A stretch of 58,691 bases of DNA from an uncultured bacterium (GCA_905215155.1 CAJMPJ010000016.1:1-58691), one strand, 5' to 3'. Shown: positions 43,701 through 52,175, numbered from the stretch's first letter. Made by a program: numbers and translations. Notes: generated by a model from the sequence alone, not told the origin.

Positions 43701-46077
43701 AATAACATGGCGGCTGACCGTAAATGCTAATGCCACGGATTTGGGAAATGTAACGATTACAGATACGCTGGGTTCCTATTTAAGCTGTGAACCATCGGAA
43801 GCGAGGATTGATGGCAAGCCATTTGATCATTCAGATACTTTTACCGTAAACGGCAATATTATAAGCATTTATTTACCTGATGTAACCCAAAAGAAAATCA
43901 TTACTTATACCACATCAGTGGACGTAAATGGTGAAGACTTTATTAAAAAATCTTTGGTGGAATTAACGAATTCGGCTGAAATGATAAGTACGAGTAACCA
44001 ATCCCCTGTTGTAAATACGGTCAAAGTGAATTTGTCAAATAAAGTATTAACCAAAGGTACTCCAGTGAGGGAAGGGCTGGTTGCTCATTATTCTGTTGAA
44101 TTGAATCCCTTGGGATTGGATCTTTTAGGGGGGCTGTCCGGTCATAAGCTCCAATTGGAAGACACTCTGCCTGATGGCCTTTACCTTGACCCGGATTCCG
44201 TAGCACTCTATGAAGCCTCTGCAGATGAGGTCACTCCCTCCGGAAATGTGTATACTGTAAAGCTAAAGAAGAAAACCAAAATCTCTCCGATATCCACTTC
44301 ATACGATTCTTCACAGAGGAAGCTGACGGTAGATATTCCGAATTCGGCTGGAAGATATATTTTGTGCTACGATACTTACGTTGTGCGGCTTGGGGTGGAA
44401 CTGAAGAATGATATTTCTCTGGTCGGAAGCATACTTCCGGAGAGTGGTGGGCTTAGTAAATCCTCTCGTGCCATGACAGTAGCCTCTGCCGGAGGTGCCA
44501 GGCTTGGGCTTCCCAAGGATAAATTTATTTCAGTACAGATCAAAAAAACAGATGATACGGGTTCCATATTAAAAGGAGCTGAATTTGGACTTTTTAAGAG
44601 TATGTCGGATGAGACCCCTCTTGTAAGGGGAACCAGCGATGACAATACAGGAATCTGCACATTGGGACTCAGCAAAAGTGCTGTATCGGATATGGAATAT
44701 CTGTACTGGAAAGAGCTTAAGGCACCTTCCGGCTATGCACTTAGCAGTGAGTGGCATACCATAAAATTGTCCGGGTATGATTCGGACTCGGTTCTGACGG
44801 CGGTCAATGTGATGGAAACAGAAAAAGAAAGCGGCCAGATTCTAATAAGAAAACTGGACGGACAAAATAATCCGCTGCCACTTGCAGAATTCCAACTGTA
44901 TCTGGATGAAGAGTGCAAGGAACCTGTTATGGCCGGTGGGCAAGCCCTGACTGGTATCAGTGATGCAGAAGGGCTGGTAACCTTTAAAGGTCTATATCCA
45001 AAGCAAACATATTTTATCAAAGAGATTAAATCCCCTTCGGGGTATGTAAAATCAGATCAGGTCATTGCTGCAACAGCAGAAAAAGTATGGAATGATCCGG
45101 ATATGATAAAAGTAAAAAATGAAAAAGCCAATGTCACATTAAAGCTTCAAAAGGTAGATAGTCAAAATCTGCAAAAAGGCTTGCCAAACGCCTCCTTTCA
45201 ATTGTATGAGGACGCAGAATGCACCGTAAAAGCGGGCGGACCGCAGACAACTGATGCTGCTGGAAATGCAAGCTTCTCTGGCCTTTTGCCACATCATACC
45301 TATTATTTGAAAGAGGTGGCTGCACCCGAAAATTACAATCTGAAATCGGATCTCATTACGGTAATAACAGGAGAAAACAATCAGACAATGTCCACTCTGA
45401 AAATTGAGAATAACCCTGTTGGCTGGGATGAGAAAGCCTCCATTCAAATATTAAAAACCAGCGAAGACGGGTCAAAACACTTGGAGGGTGCAAAATTTGC
45501 CTTATATAGGAATGACCAAGTTACTTTCGTGGGAGAGCAGACTACAGGGGCAGACGGAATATGCAGTTTTACAGGGCTTAAAGAGGGAAACTATTATTTA
45601 AAGGAAATAGAAGCTCCTAAGGGGTATATGGTCTCCCCGGACTGGATTGCCGTAGCTGTTTCTGAAAATGCAATTCATACGATCACCGTCAAAAACAAGG
45701 AACAATTGCCGCCCCCAACTCCAAATGAAACAGACCGTCCATCGAATCCAGGCAGATCGGGATCAGGATCGGGAGGGGATTCTCATTCCAGTTCTCGGTC
45801 TGACACTCCAAAGGTGCCGGAGCAAGAGATAAAGGTGATCCCAGAGAAAGCAGAGCAAGTGCCGGATAGTCATACGGAAAATCTTGAGGTACCAGAATTG
45901 CAAAAGACACCGACGATACCAAAGCCATCCATGATACCAAAGACAGGGGTTATTGAATATTCCGGTTTATGGCTGGGTGGAGCAATCGTATCATTTTTGT
46001 CAGCAGTTATTTTATGCTTTTATTGGTACATGAGAAAAAGGAATGAAGATAGTGGCTGCAAACAGAAAAAGAGGTGA
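40741..46077 (+). CDS. Giant wall-anchored adhesin with SpaA/CnaB repeats and IPKTG sorting signal (1778 aa)
   Basis: A signal peptide (about 1-32, ending near GYSAS) is followed by a Glu/Ser/Lys low-complexity stretch (about 168-300, nt 41241-41640). Several adhesin-type immunoglobulin-like modules run through about 350-1250. Four SpaA/CnaB-like modules begin near residues 1261, 1364, 1461 and 1564, each with a conserved lysine strand and ending in KE(I/V/L)xAPxxY. A Pro/Ser/Gly-rich stalk precedes the sorting signal IPKTG (1732-1736), a hydrophobic helix and a basic tail. CnaB modules usually carry internal isopeptide bonds. ATG 40741 chosen; ATG 40753 and GTG 40723 are in-frame alternatives. 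Its ligand is unknown. Confidence 0.88.
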   Translation: MGKSMKQYFNRIVSLVLVFLLVFNGNVIPGYSASLESALYKDGVPLTDGDMVSAADELSWQVVIDEKELEEGVKVTLPKGLLPAIKGDEVAGTSAKVRGQVVTLQQTEDGILSENSEKTDNNVLSIHTNGNLVNLENENPVFLKAEDDKNYKAYHEPENGEVQSLDDQESTEEPERAEESKSIEEPESTEKSDSKELKSEEELKSEEGLKSEEGLEREEEPGRTEESGSEKEQERTEEPKGTGESEKEQERTDGSKRSEESKSTEETESLKEPEHVEQSESAVVPEDEQESKKAASASEAESQPGMKQIDTGFSQKKNKDLQTLDIPCTIDPAKVKNGTIVIKGITLMVSSIQAEGTISQPDNIDLRHTDASGKGKEPPVKDGDTISLKDEFALHLFWNNLNDVTPGDYFEYELPETFGVPGTDGNVDIFSEVEDPNFPRNKPFANLSWEKGSNKIKVVFLSMGDYMGEEALSFLENVYVEYQCSLDENLQGDDQGKVVIALGNSTISVTVSELMPSPPNLQKEVGQMDANGEVTWKITYKHPSNAYSGEKPDEIIDELPKGLVYVEGSATALLDDGTDKTSEVAFDAEKNTLTCGLNEIQPGQTLIFSFKTQLTDVELQNIWQSPEKQFRYENHAYAQKEGTTVKTEGNGTAVLNVRGKDWINGTLIQKVGTLQFQDSNDCQIDWTITIRTAGRSFRSLQLIDTMGKGLELDDDSISAETEDGALAVQPQITSDADGKTVMNIKLIDAVDQQKASETYQITYTTKVKPGYFSQTEDLTEEDIKNNAKLSYDWPEGTGFGSDLHFEIPAITKTPNNINNSMIHKKAGAYDKKDHSLTWTVEVNPNHVNLTEALLVDDLSGNNPLHWFAPDDSREDEAENAIKKAVEEALPKDSTLESLILKDNKLTLQIKGIGKRNFSFTYKTYVRDPQYWAGNKSDRFSNQVIMSKEGTSVDGVPVIKDLSATASIYAGNEVLKKESVSFDPNTKKITWRLTVNANATDLGNVTITDTLGSYLSCEPSEARIDGKPFDHSDTFTVNGNIISIYLPDVTQKKIITYTTSVDVNGEDFIKKSLVELTNSAEMISTSNQSPVVNTVKVNLSNKVLTKGTPVREGLVAHYSVELNPLGLDLLGGLSGHKLQLEDTLPDGLYLDPDSVALYEASADEVTPSGNVYTVKLKKKTKISPISTSYDSSQRKLTVDIPNSAGRYILCYDTYVVRLGVELKNDISLVGSILPESGGLSKSSRAMTVASAGGARLGLPKDKFISVQIKKTDDTGSILKGAEFGLFKSMSDETPLVRGTSDDNTGICTLGLSKSAVSDMEYLYWKELKAPSGYALSSEWHTIKLSGYDSDSVLTAVNVMETEKESGQILIRKLDGQNNPLPLAEFQLYLDEECKEPVMAGGQALTGISDAEGLVTFKGLYPKQTYFIKEIKSPSGYVKSDQVIAATAEKVWNDPDMIKVKNEKANVTLKLQKVDSQNLQKGLPNASFQLYEDAECTVKAGGPQTTDAAGNASFSGLLPHHTYYLKEVAAPENYNLKSDLITVITGENNQTMSTLKIENNPVGWDEKASIQILKTSEDGSKHLEGAKFALYRNDQVTFVGEQTTGADGICSFTGLKEGNYYLKEIEAPKGYMVSPDWIAVAVSENAIHTITVKNKEQLPPPTPNETDRPSNPGRSGSGSGGDSHSSSRSDTPKVPEQEIKVIPEKAEQVPDSHTENLEVPELQKTPTIPKPSMIPKTGVIEYSGLWLGGAIVSFLSAVILCFYWYMRKRNEDSGCKQKKR
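41326..41379 (+). repeat. Three tandem 18-base repeats in the adhesin acidic region
   Basis: GAACTGAAAAGCGAAGAA occurs twice (41326-41343, 41344-41361), then once with a single change (41362-41379). They encode ELKSEE/GLKSEE units; the wider segment to 41640 is made of looser related Glu/Ser units. Confidence 0.85.
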
Positions 46078-46143
46078 CGCTCAGCCGCACGGATTGGTGA
46101 AATAGAGCAAATACCATGAAGACCATATAATAAACCAAACAAA

Positions 46144-46190
46144 ACAGGAGTTTATGAGAGGAAAAAGGATCTCGTAAACTCCTGTTTTTC
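46144..46190 (+). terminator. Terminator of the sortase-adhesin operon
   Basis: ACAGGAGTTTA..GAGA pairs with TCTC..TAAACTCCTGT (one mismatch) around a G/A-rich loop, followed by TTTTTC. Confidence 0.88.
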
Positions 46191-46560
46191 TTATTTCTCA
46201 ACAAATAGTTCTAAGATTTTCATTCACAGCATGAGCCATCGGCCTTTAGAATTTTTAGTAATTGTTTAATTATACCGAAACGATTGGATTCATGTATATT
46301 TTATGCTTAACTATTTAAGGTGTGTAGCATCTATTCAAGTGCAAAGTCTAAGTTGGTAATAAAATTCATATGCTCAAATAATAAAACGATTTTTACAATA
46401 AAATTAAAGTAAGGTATAATAAATACATAATTATAAACTAAATAGCGGAAAACAACCTATAAAAATTTTTTACGTAGCGATGATAAGTTTGAGTATTTGT
46501 ATATAATGAAAAGAATTAGTAAAATAAATGCCAAGTGATTCTGTATTAAGGAGGATAAGT
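46191..46560. other. AT-rich intergenic region upstream of the SRA-HNH gene
   Basis: About 370 bases, clearly more AT-rich than the preceding operon. A promoter TTTACA (46392-46397), 17 bases, TATAAT (46415-46420) lies about 140 bases before the nuclease gene. Nothing else recognisable. Confidence 0.65.
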
Positions 46561-47403
46561 ATGGGATTTGATCCAGGAATTTCGGTTGGAAAAGAACTTA
46601 CAAATGATGAAATGAGGATATTATTTAAGTGTGCTAATATGGGAGGTATGCGTCGCTCAAAAAGTACAAATACATTGGTTATTATATCTGATGATACAAA
46701 AGACCTATACTGCGATGAGTGGAAAAATGGTGTGCTTCATTATACTGGAATGGGTAAAATAGGCGATCAGATTTTAGAAGGCAATCAAAATGGCACTCTT
46801 TATCATTCTAATACAAATGGAGTAGAAATACATCTTTTTGAGGTGATGAAAAAATCTGTTTATACATATCGTGGTATTGTTAAGTTGGTAGATAAGCCAT
46901 ATCAAGCTCTTCAACCTGATGATAATGGTAATATGAGAAAGGTTTGGATATTTCCAGTAAAACCAATAATAAATCCAGGCGAAGTAACTGAATTGTCAGA
47001 ACGGGAAATTATAAAATTATCTAATAAAGAATTAAGCAGGAGGTCTCAAACCATTCAGATAGAAAGGCAGCCCCAGAGGACAGAAACAACAACTTATTAT
47101 CGCAATCCATATTTAAAAGAAATCGTTAAGCGTATTGCGGAAGGAAAATGTCAATTTTGTGGAAATAAAGCACCATTTCAAGATAAAAACAATAAACCTT
47201 ATCTTGAAGAACACCATGTGAAAAGATTGGCGGATGGTGGAACAGATACCATTGATAATGTTGTTGCTATTTGTCCAAATTGTCATAGAAAAATGCATGT
47301 ATTGAATGAAGAGACAGATGTGATTCTACTGGAAGGAATTGCAGCACAAAATAAAAACCGATTAAAGAGGCTGCTCGCTTATGAACGAGAAACTTTTAAA
47401 TAG
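46561..47403 (+). CDS. SRA-like/HNH endonuclease, probable modification-dependent restriction enzyme (280 aa)
   Basis: Residues about 20-150 look like a YDG/SRA base-flipping domain: GMRRSKSTNTLVIISD, then LHYTGMGKIGDQILEGNQN, then YRGIVKL. Residues about 195-250 are a Cys4-type HNH nuclease: CQFCGNKAP, LEEHHVKRLADGG and CPNCHRKMH. SRA-HNH proteins cut DNA containing 5-methyl- or 5-hydroxymethyl-cytosine (type IV-like restriction). The start is ATG 46561 behind AAGGAGGATAAGT; ATG 46528 has no ribosome site. The gene is AT-rich compared with its neighbours, which suggests horizontal gain. It is followed 24 bases later by a Nudix gene. Confidence 0.83.
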   Translation: MGFDPGISVGKELTNDEMRILFKCANMGGMRRSKSTNTLVIISDDTKDLYCDEWKNGVLHYTGMGKIGDQILEGNQNGTLYHSNTNGVEIHLFEVMKKSVYTYRGIVKLVDKPYQALQPDDNGNMRKVWIFPVKPIINPGEVTELSEREIIKLSNKELSRRSQTIQIERQPQRTETTTYYRNPYLKEIVKRIAEGKCQFCGNKAPFQDKNNKPYLEEHHVKRLADGGTDTIDNVVAICPNCHRKMHVLNEETDVILLEGIAAQNKNRLKRLLAYERETFK

Positions 47404-47427
47404 AATAAAATGGAGTGATTTATAATT

Positions 47428-47811
47428 ATGAAAATAATACAAGTATCAGCCGCAATCATTATGAATGAAAATAAAATTTTAGCAACACAAAGAGGAATAG
47501 GAGAATTTAAAAATGGTTGGGAATTTCCAGGTGGAAAGATTGAAAAAGGGGAAACTGCTGAACAAGCATTAATTCGCGAAATAAATGAAGAATTAAATGT
47601 ATCTGTTGAGATAAGTTCTAAGTTAATAACAGTTGATTATGATTACCCAGAATTTCACCTCACCATGCATTGCTTTTTATGTAGAATAAAATCTGGAACA
47701 ATGGTATTAAAAGAACATAAATCAGCAAAATGGTTAAGAAAAGAAGAATTAAATGCATTGGATTGGTTACCTGCCGATAGAGAAGTGGTAAGTGAACTAG
47801 CAAATATTTAA
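47428..47811 (+). CDS. Nudix (MutT/CTP-pyrophosphohydrolase-like) nucleotide hydrolase (127 aa)
   Basis: The Nudix box is complete: GGKIEKGETAEQALIREI, then NEEL, at about residues 36-57. The N-terminal VSAAIIMNENKILATQRG and the late WLPADREVV match bacterial MutT/NudG. It hydrolyses oxidised or modified nucleoside triphosphates to monophosphates. It is AT-rich like the SRA-HNH gene and cotranscribed with it. A pairing of a modified-base nuclease with a nucleotide-pool cleaner is suggestive but could be coincidental. ATG 47428, behind TGGAGTGATTTATAATT. Confidence 0.9.
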   Translation: MKIIQVSAAIIMNENKILATQRGIGEFKNGWEFPGGKIEKGETAEQALIREINEELNVSVEISSKLITVDYDYPEFHLTMHCFLCRIKSGTMVLKEHKSAKWLRKEELNALDWLPADREVVSELANI

Positions 47812-47923
47812 ATGAAATCTATAATTGTTGTTTCCATTCGTTTGATGCTCCAATTCAATTGGAAGATGATATAAGCCGCTAAAGGCCTGAGTCATCACAA
47901 ACGTAGTTTCATAGAAAATAGAG

Positions 47924-47977
47924 AAAAGGAGGTTTTATAGCATGATTCAATCACATGCTGTAAAACCTTCTTTTTTA
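47924..47977 (+). terminator. Terminator hairpin (copy A of a duplicated terminator/permease tail)
   Basis: AAGGAGGTTTTATAGCATG pairs with CATGCTGTAAAACCTTCTT, followed by a T run. It closely resembles the hairpin at 53678-53732, as does the sequence that follows each of them. Confidence 0.85.
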
Positions 47978-48000
47978 AGTGAAATTTAAGCCTTGATTTT

Positions 48001-48090
48001 TTACGAGAAAGAGCTCCCCTGATACAAAATTGCGGAAGCAATAAAAAGTATTACAATAGTTATCACGACCAGATCATCTAAATGAGCTGT
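48001..48090 (-). pseudogene. Decayed C-terminal fragment of a TauC/SsuC-type ABC permease
   Basis: On the minus strand this stretch reads DDLVVITIVILFIASAILYQG before the stop at 48001. The C-terminus of the intact permease at 53744-54541 reads MDLVVMSIVILCIVSAILYQG, so the two are clear homologues. The fragment has no upstream remainder: homology stops at about 48090. After the shared YQG the frame ends early in an unrelated tail. It is a remnant of a second permease copy. Confidence 0.75.
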
Positions 48091-48261
48091 AAGTACAAAA
48101 TAATATGTTTGGGGATAGTGAAGTATCATTGAATCAAGAGTTTTTTTTGAACAAAAACACAATTATAGAATAGAAAAACAAAAAATTTTGATATACAATA
48201 TAAATTATAATAATATTTGGAGAATTTATAATTATTAAATTTTATTTCCAGGAGGTATTGG
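48091..48261. other. AT-rich spacer between permease remnant and micro-ORFs
   Basis: No gene seen. It probably holds the exporter promoter, but no convincing -35/-10 pair could be chosen. Confidence 0.5.
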
Positions 48262-48294
48262 ATGAGCGTGAATGTTACAATACAGTTTCCTTGA
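48262..48294 (+). CDS. Ten-codon ORF 1 with strong ribosome site
   Basis: ATG 48262 lies six bases after GGAGG (48251-48255) and encodes MSVNVTIQFP before a stop. It may be a leader peptide, a decayed gene start or a chance occurrence. It sits directly before a second micro-ORF and an ABC exporter operon. Confidence 0.35.
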   Translation: MSVNVTIQFP

Positions 48295-48307
48295 AAGGAG
48301 AATCACA

Positions 48308-48340
48308 ATGATAAAAAAACTATTTAAGATATGGCTATAA
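48308..48340 (+). CDS. Ten-codon ORF 2 with strong ribosome site
   Basis: ATG 48308 lies nine bases after AAAGGAG and encodes MIKKLFKIWL before a stop. The cationic, hydrophobic peptide could be a signal, leader or bacteriocin-like product for the exporter encoded 65 bases downstream. No direct evidence of function. Confidence 0.35.
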   Translation: MIKKLFKIWL

Positions 48341-48405
48341 TCAGTTTTGATTTTTGGGGGAGTTAAAGAAAAGTAAACTTGTAAAAAATGAAAGAAGGAA
48401 GCATT

Positions 48406-50217
48406 GTGAGAGAGAAGGCATTTAAACTGAAAAACACACCTTATGGGTGGCTTGATTTTTTTGCAGTACCATTTTCCTGTGATTCTGCGGCAGCGGCAGC
48501 ATTGGGAATTCAAAAGCTGTTAACAGCTCTGGCGGCAGTATTCCAAGTAGTAGTTATGGCAAAATTTTTAGATTATACAAACAGGGCTTTAAAAGCAGGA
48601 ACAGGGTGGGAGCCTGTATTTTACTGGTTTGTCATCCTTGTAGTGTGCGTGGGATGGAGGAGAATTTCTTTTCAGGTGGGCTGTATTTTTACGAAACGCC
48701 TCCAAATACGTGCTGCAGCACAAATAAACATGGCATTGACAGATAAACGGGCCAGACTATCTTACCGCTTAATTGAAAATGAAGATAGCTGGAATTTAAT
48801 TAATCGTGTGAGCGAAATACCAGAACAGCAGGTCACTATCATGCTGCAGCGTTCTTATAATCTGATGCTGTATATCATTCGTATTTTTGGTGTGCTGTAC
48901 ATCGTTTTTTCACAGGTTTGGTGGATAGGAATTCTAACATTTATTCTTTGCATACCGCTGATTCCGGTATCTTTAAAAAACGGAGAGAAGAATTATAAAG
49001 CCAAAAAACAGGTAGCAGATTATGAGCGGCGCTATCAATATTTGGGAACGGTTCTTTCCGGGCGGGAAGCAGTGAATGAACGGACCCTTTTTGGATATTC
49101 CGAAAAAGTAAATGAAGACTGGTATGATCAATATGAAAAAGCACGGGTCATCAAATGGAAGGCAAATCTGAAGTTGGCGTGCAGTGTTCGGGGAAGCAGT
49201 GCCTTCGTTACTCTCATTTCTTCTTTTATAATCATCGCTTTACTATTCCCTGTTACAAAAGGACAGATTTCAGTGGGTATGTTTATTGCTCTTGCAACAG
49301 GAATGTATGATTTGGTCAATATGGTGGGAATAGAGCTGACAAAAGCGGTTTCTCAGCTTTCACAATGCAGGGAGTATTTAAAGGATTTAACAAGATTTGC
49401 AGGGTTGGAGGAGGTGAAAGGAGTGGCGGAACCTCCTTCAAAAGAGCAGCTGGAAATGAATGAATTGGAGTTTCGAGACGTATGTTTTTGCTATCCAGAG
49501 ACAGAAAACATGATCTTAAATCATTTGAGTTTCAAAATCAAAAAGGGAGGTCATTATGCGTTTGTTGGTGCCAACGGAACGGGAAAAACAACCATTACCA
49601 AATTGCTGACAGGCCTTTACGATCAGTATGAAGGCGAAATTCTTGTAAATGGAAAAGAATTGAGAACCTATACACAACCCCAGATAAAAGCTCTGTTTTG
49701 TGGACTTTACCAGGATTTTGCCAAATATTACATATCAGTAGAAGAAAATGTCGCTGTGGGAGCAATCAACCGGCTCAGCCAGCCGGAATGTGAGGCTGAG
49801 ATCGAAATTGCCTTAAAAACCGTTGGATTGTATGAGGAAGTTTGCAGATTACCACAAGGTAAGAAAACCAACCTGGGAAAAATCAGGGATAGCAGCGTTG
49901 ACTTATCAGGGGGACAATGGCAAAAACTTGCCATGGCTAGAGCAGTTATGAATAAGGCACCGGTACTGATACTGGACGAGCCTACAGCGGCCCTTGATCC
50001 CATCAGTGAAAGCAAAATGTATGAGGAGTTTGAAGACATCAGTAGAGGGAGGACGACACTGTTTATCAGCCATCGGTTGGGATCAACGAAGCTTGCGAAC
50101 CAGATATTTGTTTTGTCGGAAGGACATATTGAGGAAAATGGGACTCATGAGGCATTGATGAAACAAAATGGACTTTACGCGGAAATGTTTGAAAGCCAAA
50201 GGAGGTGGTATCAGTGA
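48406..50217 (+). CDS. ABC exporter half-transporter 1, membrane + ATPase (603 aa)
   Basis: About six membrane helices (about 30-320) are followed by an ATPase domain: Walker A VGANGTGKTT, signature VDLSGGQWQKLAMARA, Walker B LILDEPTAALD, H-loop FISHRLGS. The start is probably GTG 48406 (AAGGA six bases upstream); ATG 48388 is in frame but lacks a site. It overlaps the next transporter gene (GTGA), so the two form a heterodimer. Such pairs in Lachnospiraceae often export peptides or confer drug resistance; no processing peptidase domain is present. Substrate unknown. Confidence 0.88.
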   Translation: MREKAFKLKNTPYGWLDFFAVPFSCDSAAAAALGIQKLLTALAAVFQVVVMAKFLDYTNRALKAGTGWEPVFYWFVILVVCVGWRRISFQVGCIFTKRLQIRAAAQINMALTDKRARLSYRLIENEDSWNLINRVSEIPEQQVTIMLQRSYNLMLYIIRIFGVLYIVFSQVWWIGILTFILCIPLIPVSLKNGEKNYKAKKQVADYERRYQYLGTVLSGREAVNERTLFGYSEKVNEDWYDQYEKARVIKWKANLKLACSVRGSSAFVTLISSFIIIALLFPVTKGQISVGMFIALATGMYDLVNMVGIELTKAVSQLSQCREYLKDLTRFAGLEEVKGVAEPPSKEQLEMNELEFRDVCFCYPETENMILNHLSFKIKKGGHYAFVGANGTGKTTITKLLTGLYDQYEGEILVNGKELRTYTQPQIKALFCGLYQDFAKYYISVEENVAVGAINRLSQPECEAEIEIALKTVGLYEEVCRLPQGKKTNLGKIRDSSVDLSGGQWQKLAMARAVMNKAPVLILDEPTAALDPISESKMYEEFEDISRGRTTLFISHRLGSTKLANQIFVLSEGHIEENGTHEALMKQNGLYAEMFESQRRWYQ

Positions 50218-51986
50218 GTGGGGAAAAGTCAGTCTCATTATTGAAATTGTTAGGCAGATTGTTACGGATTCTTTGGATCAATGACAAAAGGTATACCGTT
50301 TTTTCGGTTTTTTTGTGTGCACTGGGAGGATTTGCCACTGCTGCAAATACACCGCTGAAACAGTACTTTTTTGAGGCAGTAGAGAATTTATCCAATAACA
50401 ATCATATGAGATTTGTTATAATCATAGGAATATTTTGGGGCATATTTACCCTGCTTACTCTGTTGGTTCAGGGAATGTCTGATTTAGTTATTGAAGATTT
50501 GGGATTCCGGCTCGGCGGCTTCTTAGGAAGGAATGTAAATAGGAAAGCAGCAAATCTTGAACCGGTCTGTTATGAAGATAATAAAATATTAGATTCCATA
50601 AACCGGGCATACAAGGGAGTAGAGCAGTCTAAGGAGTTAATTCGGATATTTATAACATTAGCAGCATTTTATATTCCGTACTTTATGTTCTTTTCTGTAT
50701 ATCTGTACCGCATTCACCCGATCCTTAGTGTTGGTATTCTGCTGGTCTTACTTCCAACACTGAGCGGGCAGTATATCCGCACCCGATATTATGGAGGGCT
50801 GGAGAACCGGGTGGCACCTGTACGCCGGAAAATGGAATATTATCAGGCCTGCATTGCCGACAGGGAAAAAGGAAAAGAAACCAGATTGTTAGGTGCTGTT
50901 TTCTTTTTCCGAGAACTTTACGAAGTGTCAGTTCTCTTGTTTCAGAAAGAATCCTGGAAAACTGAGCGAAAAAGTTCTTTGGTAGAGTTAGGGCTGCGAT
51001 TGCTGAGCCTTCTGGTGTATGTGGTAATTCTTGGAATGATGTATCGTTTTTTAATAAGGGGAAATTTGGGAATAGCTGCATTTGCAGCAATTTTAACGTC
51101 AATTGACCAAATGTTTAACTACATGGACTATGTGGGATATTATATGGGGGATATTTCAACTTATATATCGGCGGTTACGAATACCATGGCATTTATGGAG
51201 CTGCCGGAACGAAAAGGGAAGGTTGTGGAGCTGTCTCACTGTGATGTGGAATTTCGTCATGTCTCCTTCTTTTATCCGGACAGTAAAAAGCCGGTATTGC
51301 AGGATGTGACTTTGTCTATAGCAGAAGGAGAAACGATTGCGGTTGTGGGAGAAAACGGAGCAGGCAAGTCCACGTTTGCCAAACTTTTGCTGGGCTTATA
51401 TTTGCCGGAGGAAGGGGAGGTATTCGTTGGAGGTTGTAATACCAGAGAAATTTCTCCGGACTCTGTTTTTCAAAAAGCTTCAGGCGTCTTTCAAAATTTT
51501 CAGCGTTATAAAATGACACTGAAGGATAATATCTGTATCAGTGAAACCGGCCGCTATCAGGAAGAACATAAACTTAATCGGGTTTTGAAGGAAGTTAATT
51601 TAGAAGAAAAGAGCGAAGCATTGTCAAAGGGAATAGAATCCATGCTGGCAAGAGAGTTTGGCGGTTCGGATATTTCGGGAGGACAATGGCAGAGAGTCGC
51701 TATTGGGAGAGGCTTGTATCGGGAACATGAAATGATTGTACTGGACGAACCTACTGCTGCAATTGATCCTTTGGAGGAATCAAGAATTTACCTACAATTT
51801 GCTTCATTGTCAGAAGAAAAGACTTCTGTCATCATTACACACAGAATCGGTTCTGCAAGACTTGCAGACAGGATTGTAGTTATGGATCATGGAACCATTG
51901 CAGGAGTGGGAACTCATGAGGATTTATTAAAAAACAATACGGTTTACCGTGGAATGTTTGAAGCACAGGCACAGTGGTACCAATGA
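50214..51986 (+). CDS. ABC exporter half-transporter 2, membrane + ATPase (590 aa)
   Basis: Same architecture as its partner: membrane domain (about 25-310), then Walker A VGENGAGKST, signature DISGGQWQRVAIGRGL, Walker B IVLDEPTAAIDP, H-loop IITHRIGSA. The start is GTG 50214, eight bases after AGGAGG, overlapping the first gene's stop. Both ATPase domains keep the catalytic Glu after Walker B, so both sites look competent. Both proteins end in a Q-(R/A)-x-WYQ motif, a sign of a recent gene duplication. Confidence 0.88.
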   Translation: MSGEKSVSLLKLLGRLLRILWINDKRYTVFSVFLCALGGFATAANTPLKQYFFEAVENLSNNNHMRFVIIIGIFWGIFTLLTLLVQGMSDLVIEDLGFRLGGFLGRNVNRKAANLEPVCYEDNKILDSINRAYKGVEQSKELIRIFITLAAFYIPYFMFFSVYLYRIHPILSVGILLVLLPTLSGQYIRTRYYGGLENRVAPVRRKMEYYQACIADREKGKETRLLGAVFFFRELYEVSVLLFQKESWKTERKSSLVELGLRLLSLLVYVVILGMMYRFLIRGNLGIAAFAAILTSIDQMFNYMDYVGYYMGDISTYISAVTNTMAFMELPERKGKVVELSHCDVEFRHVSFFYPDSKKPVLQDVTLSIAEGETIAVVGENGAGKSTFAKLLLGLYLPEEGEVFVGGCNTREISPDSVFQKASGVFQNFQRYKMTLKDNICISETGRYQEEHKLNRVLKEVNLEEKSEALSKGIESMLAREFGGSDISGGQWQRVAIGRGLYREHEMIVLDEPTAAIDPLEESRIYLQFASLSEEKTSVIITHRIGSARLADRIVVMDHGTIAGVGTHEDLLKNNTVYRGMFEAQAQWYQ

Positions 51987-52084
51987 TGTCTAAATAAGCG
52001 AAAAAGCCCCGATGAAGTAACGGCGCGTGTGGGTCAGACGGACTTTTAATCGTTTAATCCTGGATTGAAAATAGTCTTTATAGG

Positions 52085-52132
52085 AAAAAAGAGCTTTTGC
52101 AGCCCATTGCGATATGTTGCAAAAGCTCCCCA
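52085..52132. repeat. Hairpin of the GAGCTTTT family (third member)
   Basis: GAGCTTTTGCA pairs with TGCAAAAGCTC, with an A tract before it on the plus strand (a T tract on the minus strand). The stem resembles the hairpins at 47924-47977 and 53678-53732. It lies between the exporter operon and marR. As a plus-strand terminator it lacks a T run. Confidence 0.55.
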
Positions 52133-52140
52133 AACTGCAT

Positions 52141-52169
52141 TTGACATTATCACTAATTAGTGATATATT
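52141..52169 (+). promoter_or_regulatory. marR promoter with a perfect palindromic operator in its spacer
   Basis: TTGACA (52141-52146), 17 bases, TATATT (52164-52169). The spacer is filled by the perfect 18-base palindrome TATCACTAATTAGTGATA (52148-52165), which overlaps the -10. A MarR dimer bound there would block RNA polymerase, so autorepression is predicted. Confidence 0.82.
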
Positions 52170-52175
52170 AAATCT

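Noticed and set aside
52085..52132. Hairpin after the exporter operon as a plus-strand terminator
   Set aside because: The T run is on the minus-strand side only, and no minus-strand gene ends here, so I list it as a related hairpin, not a terminator.
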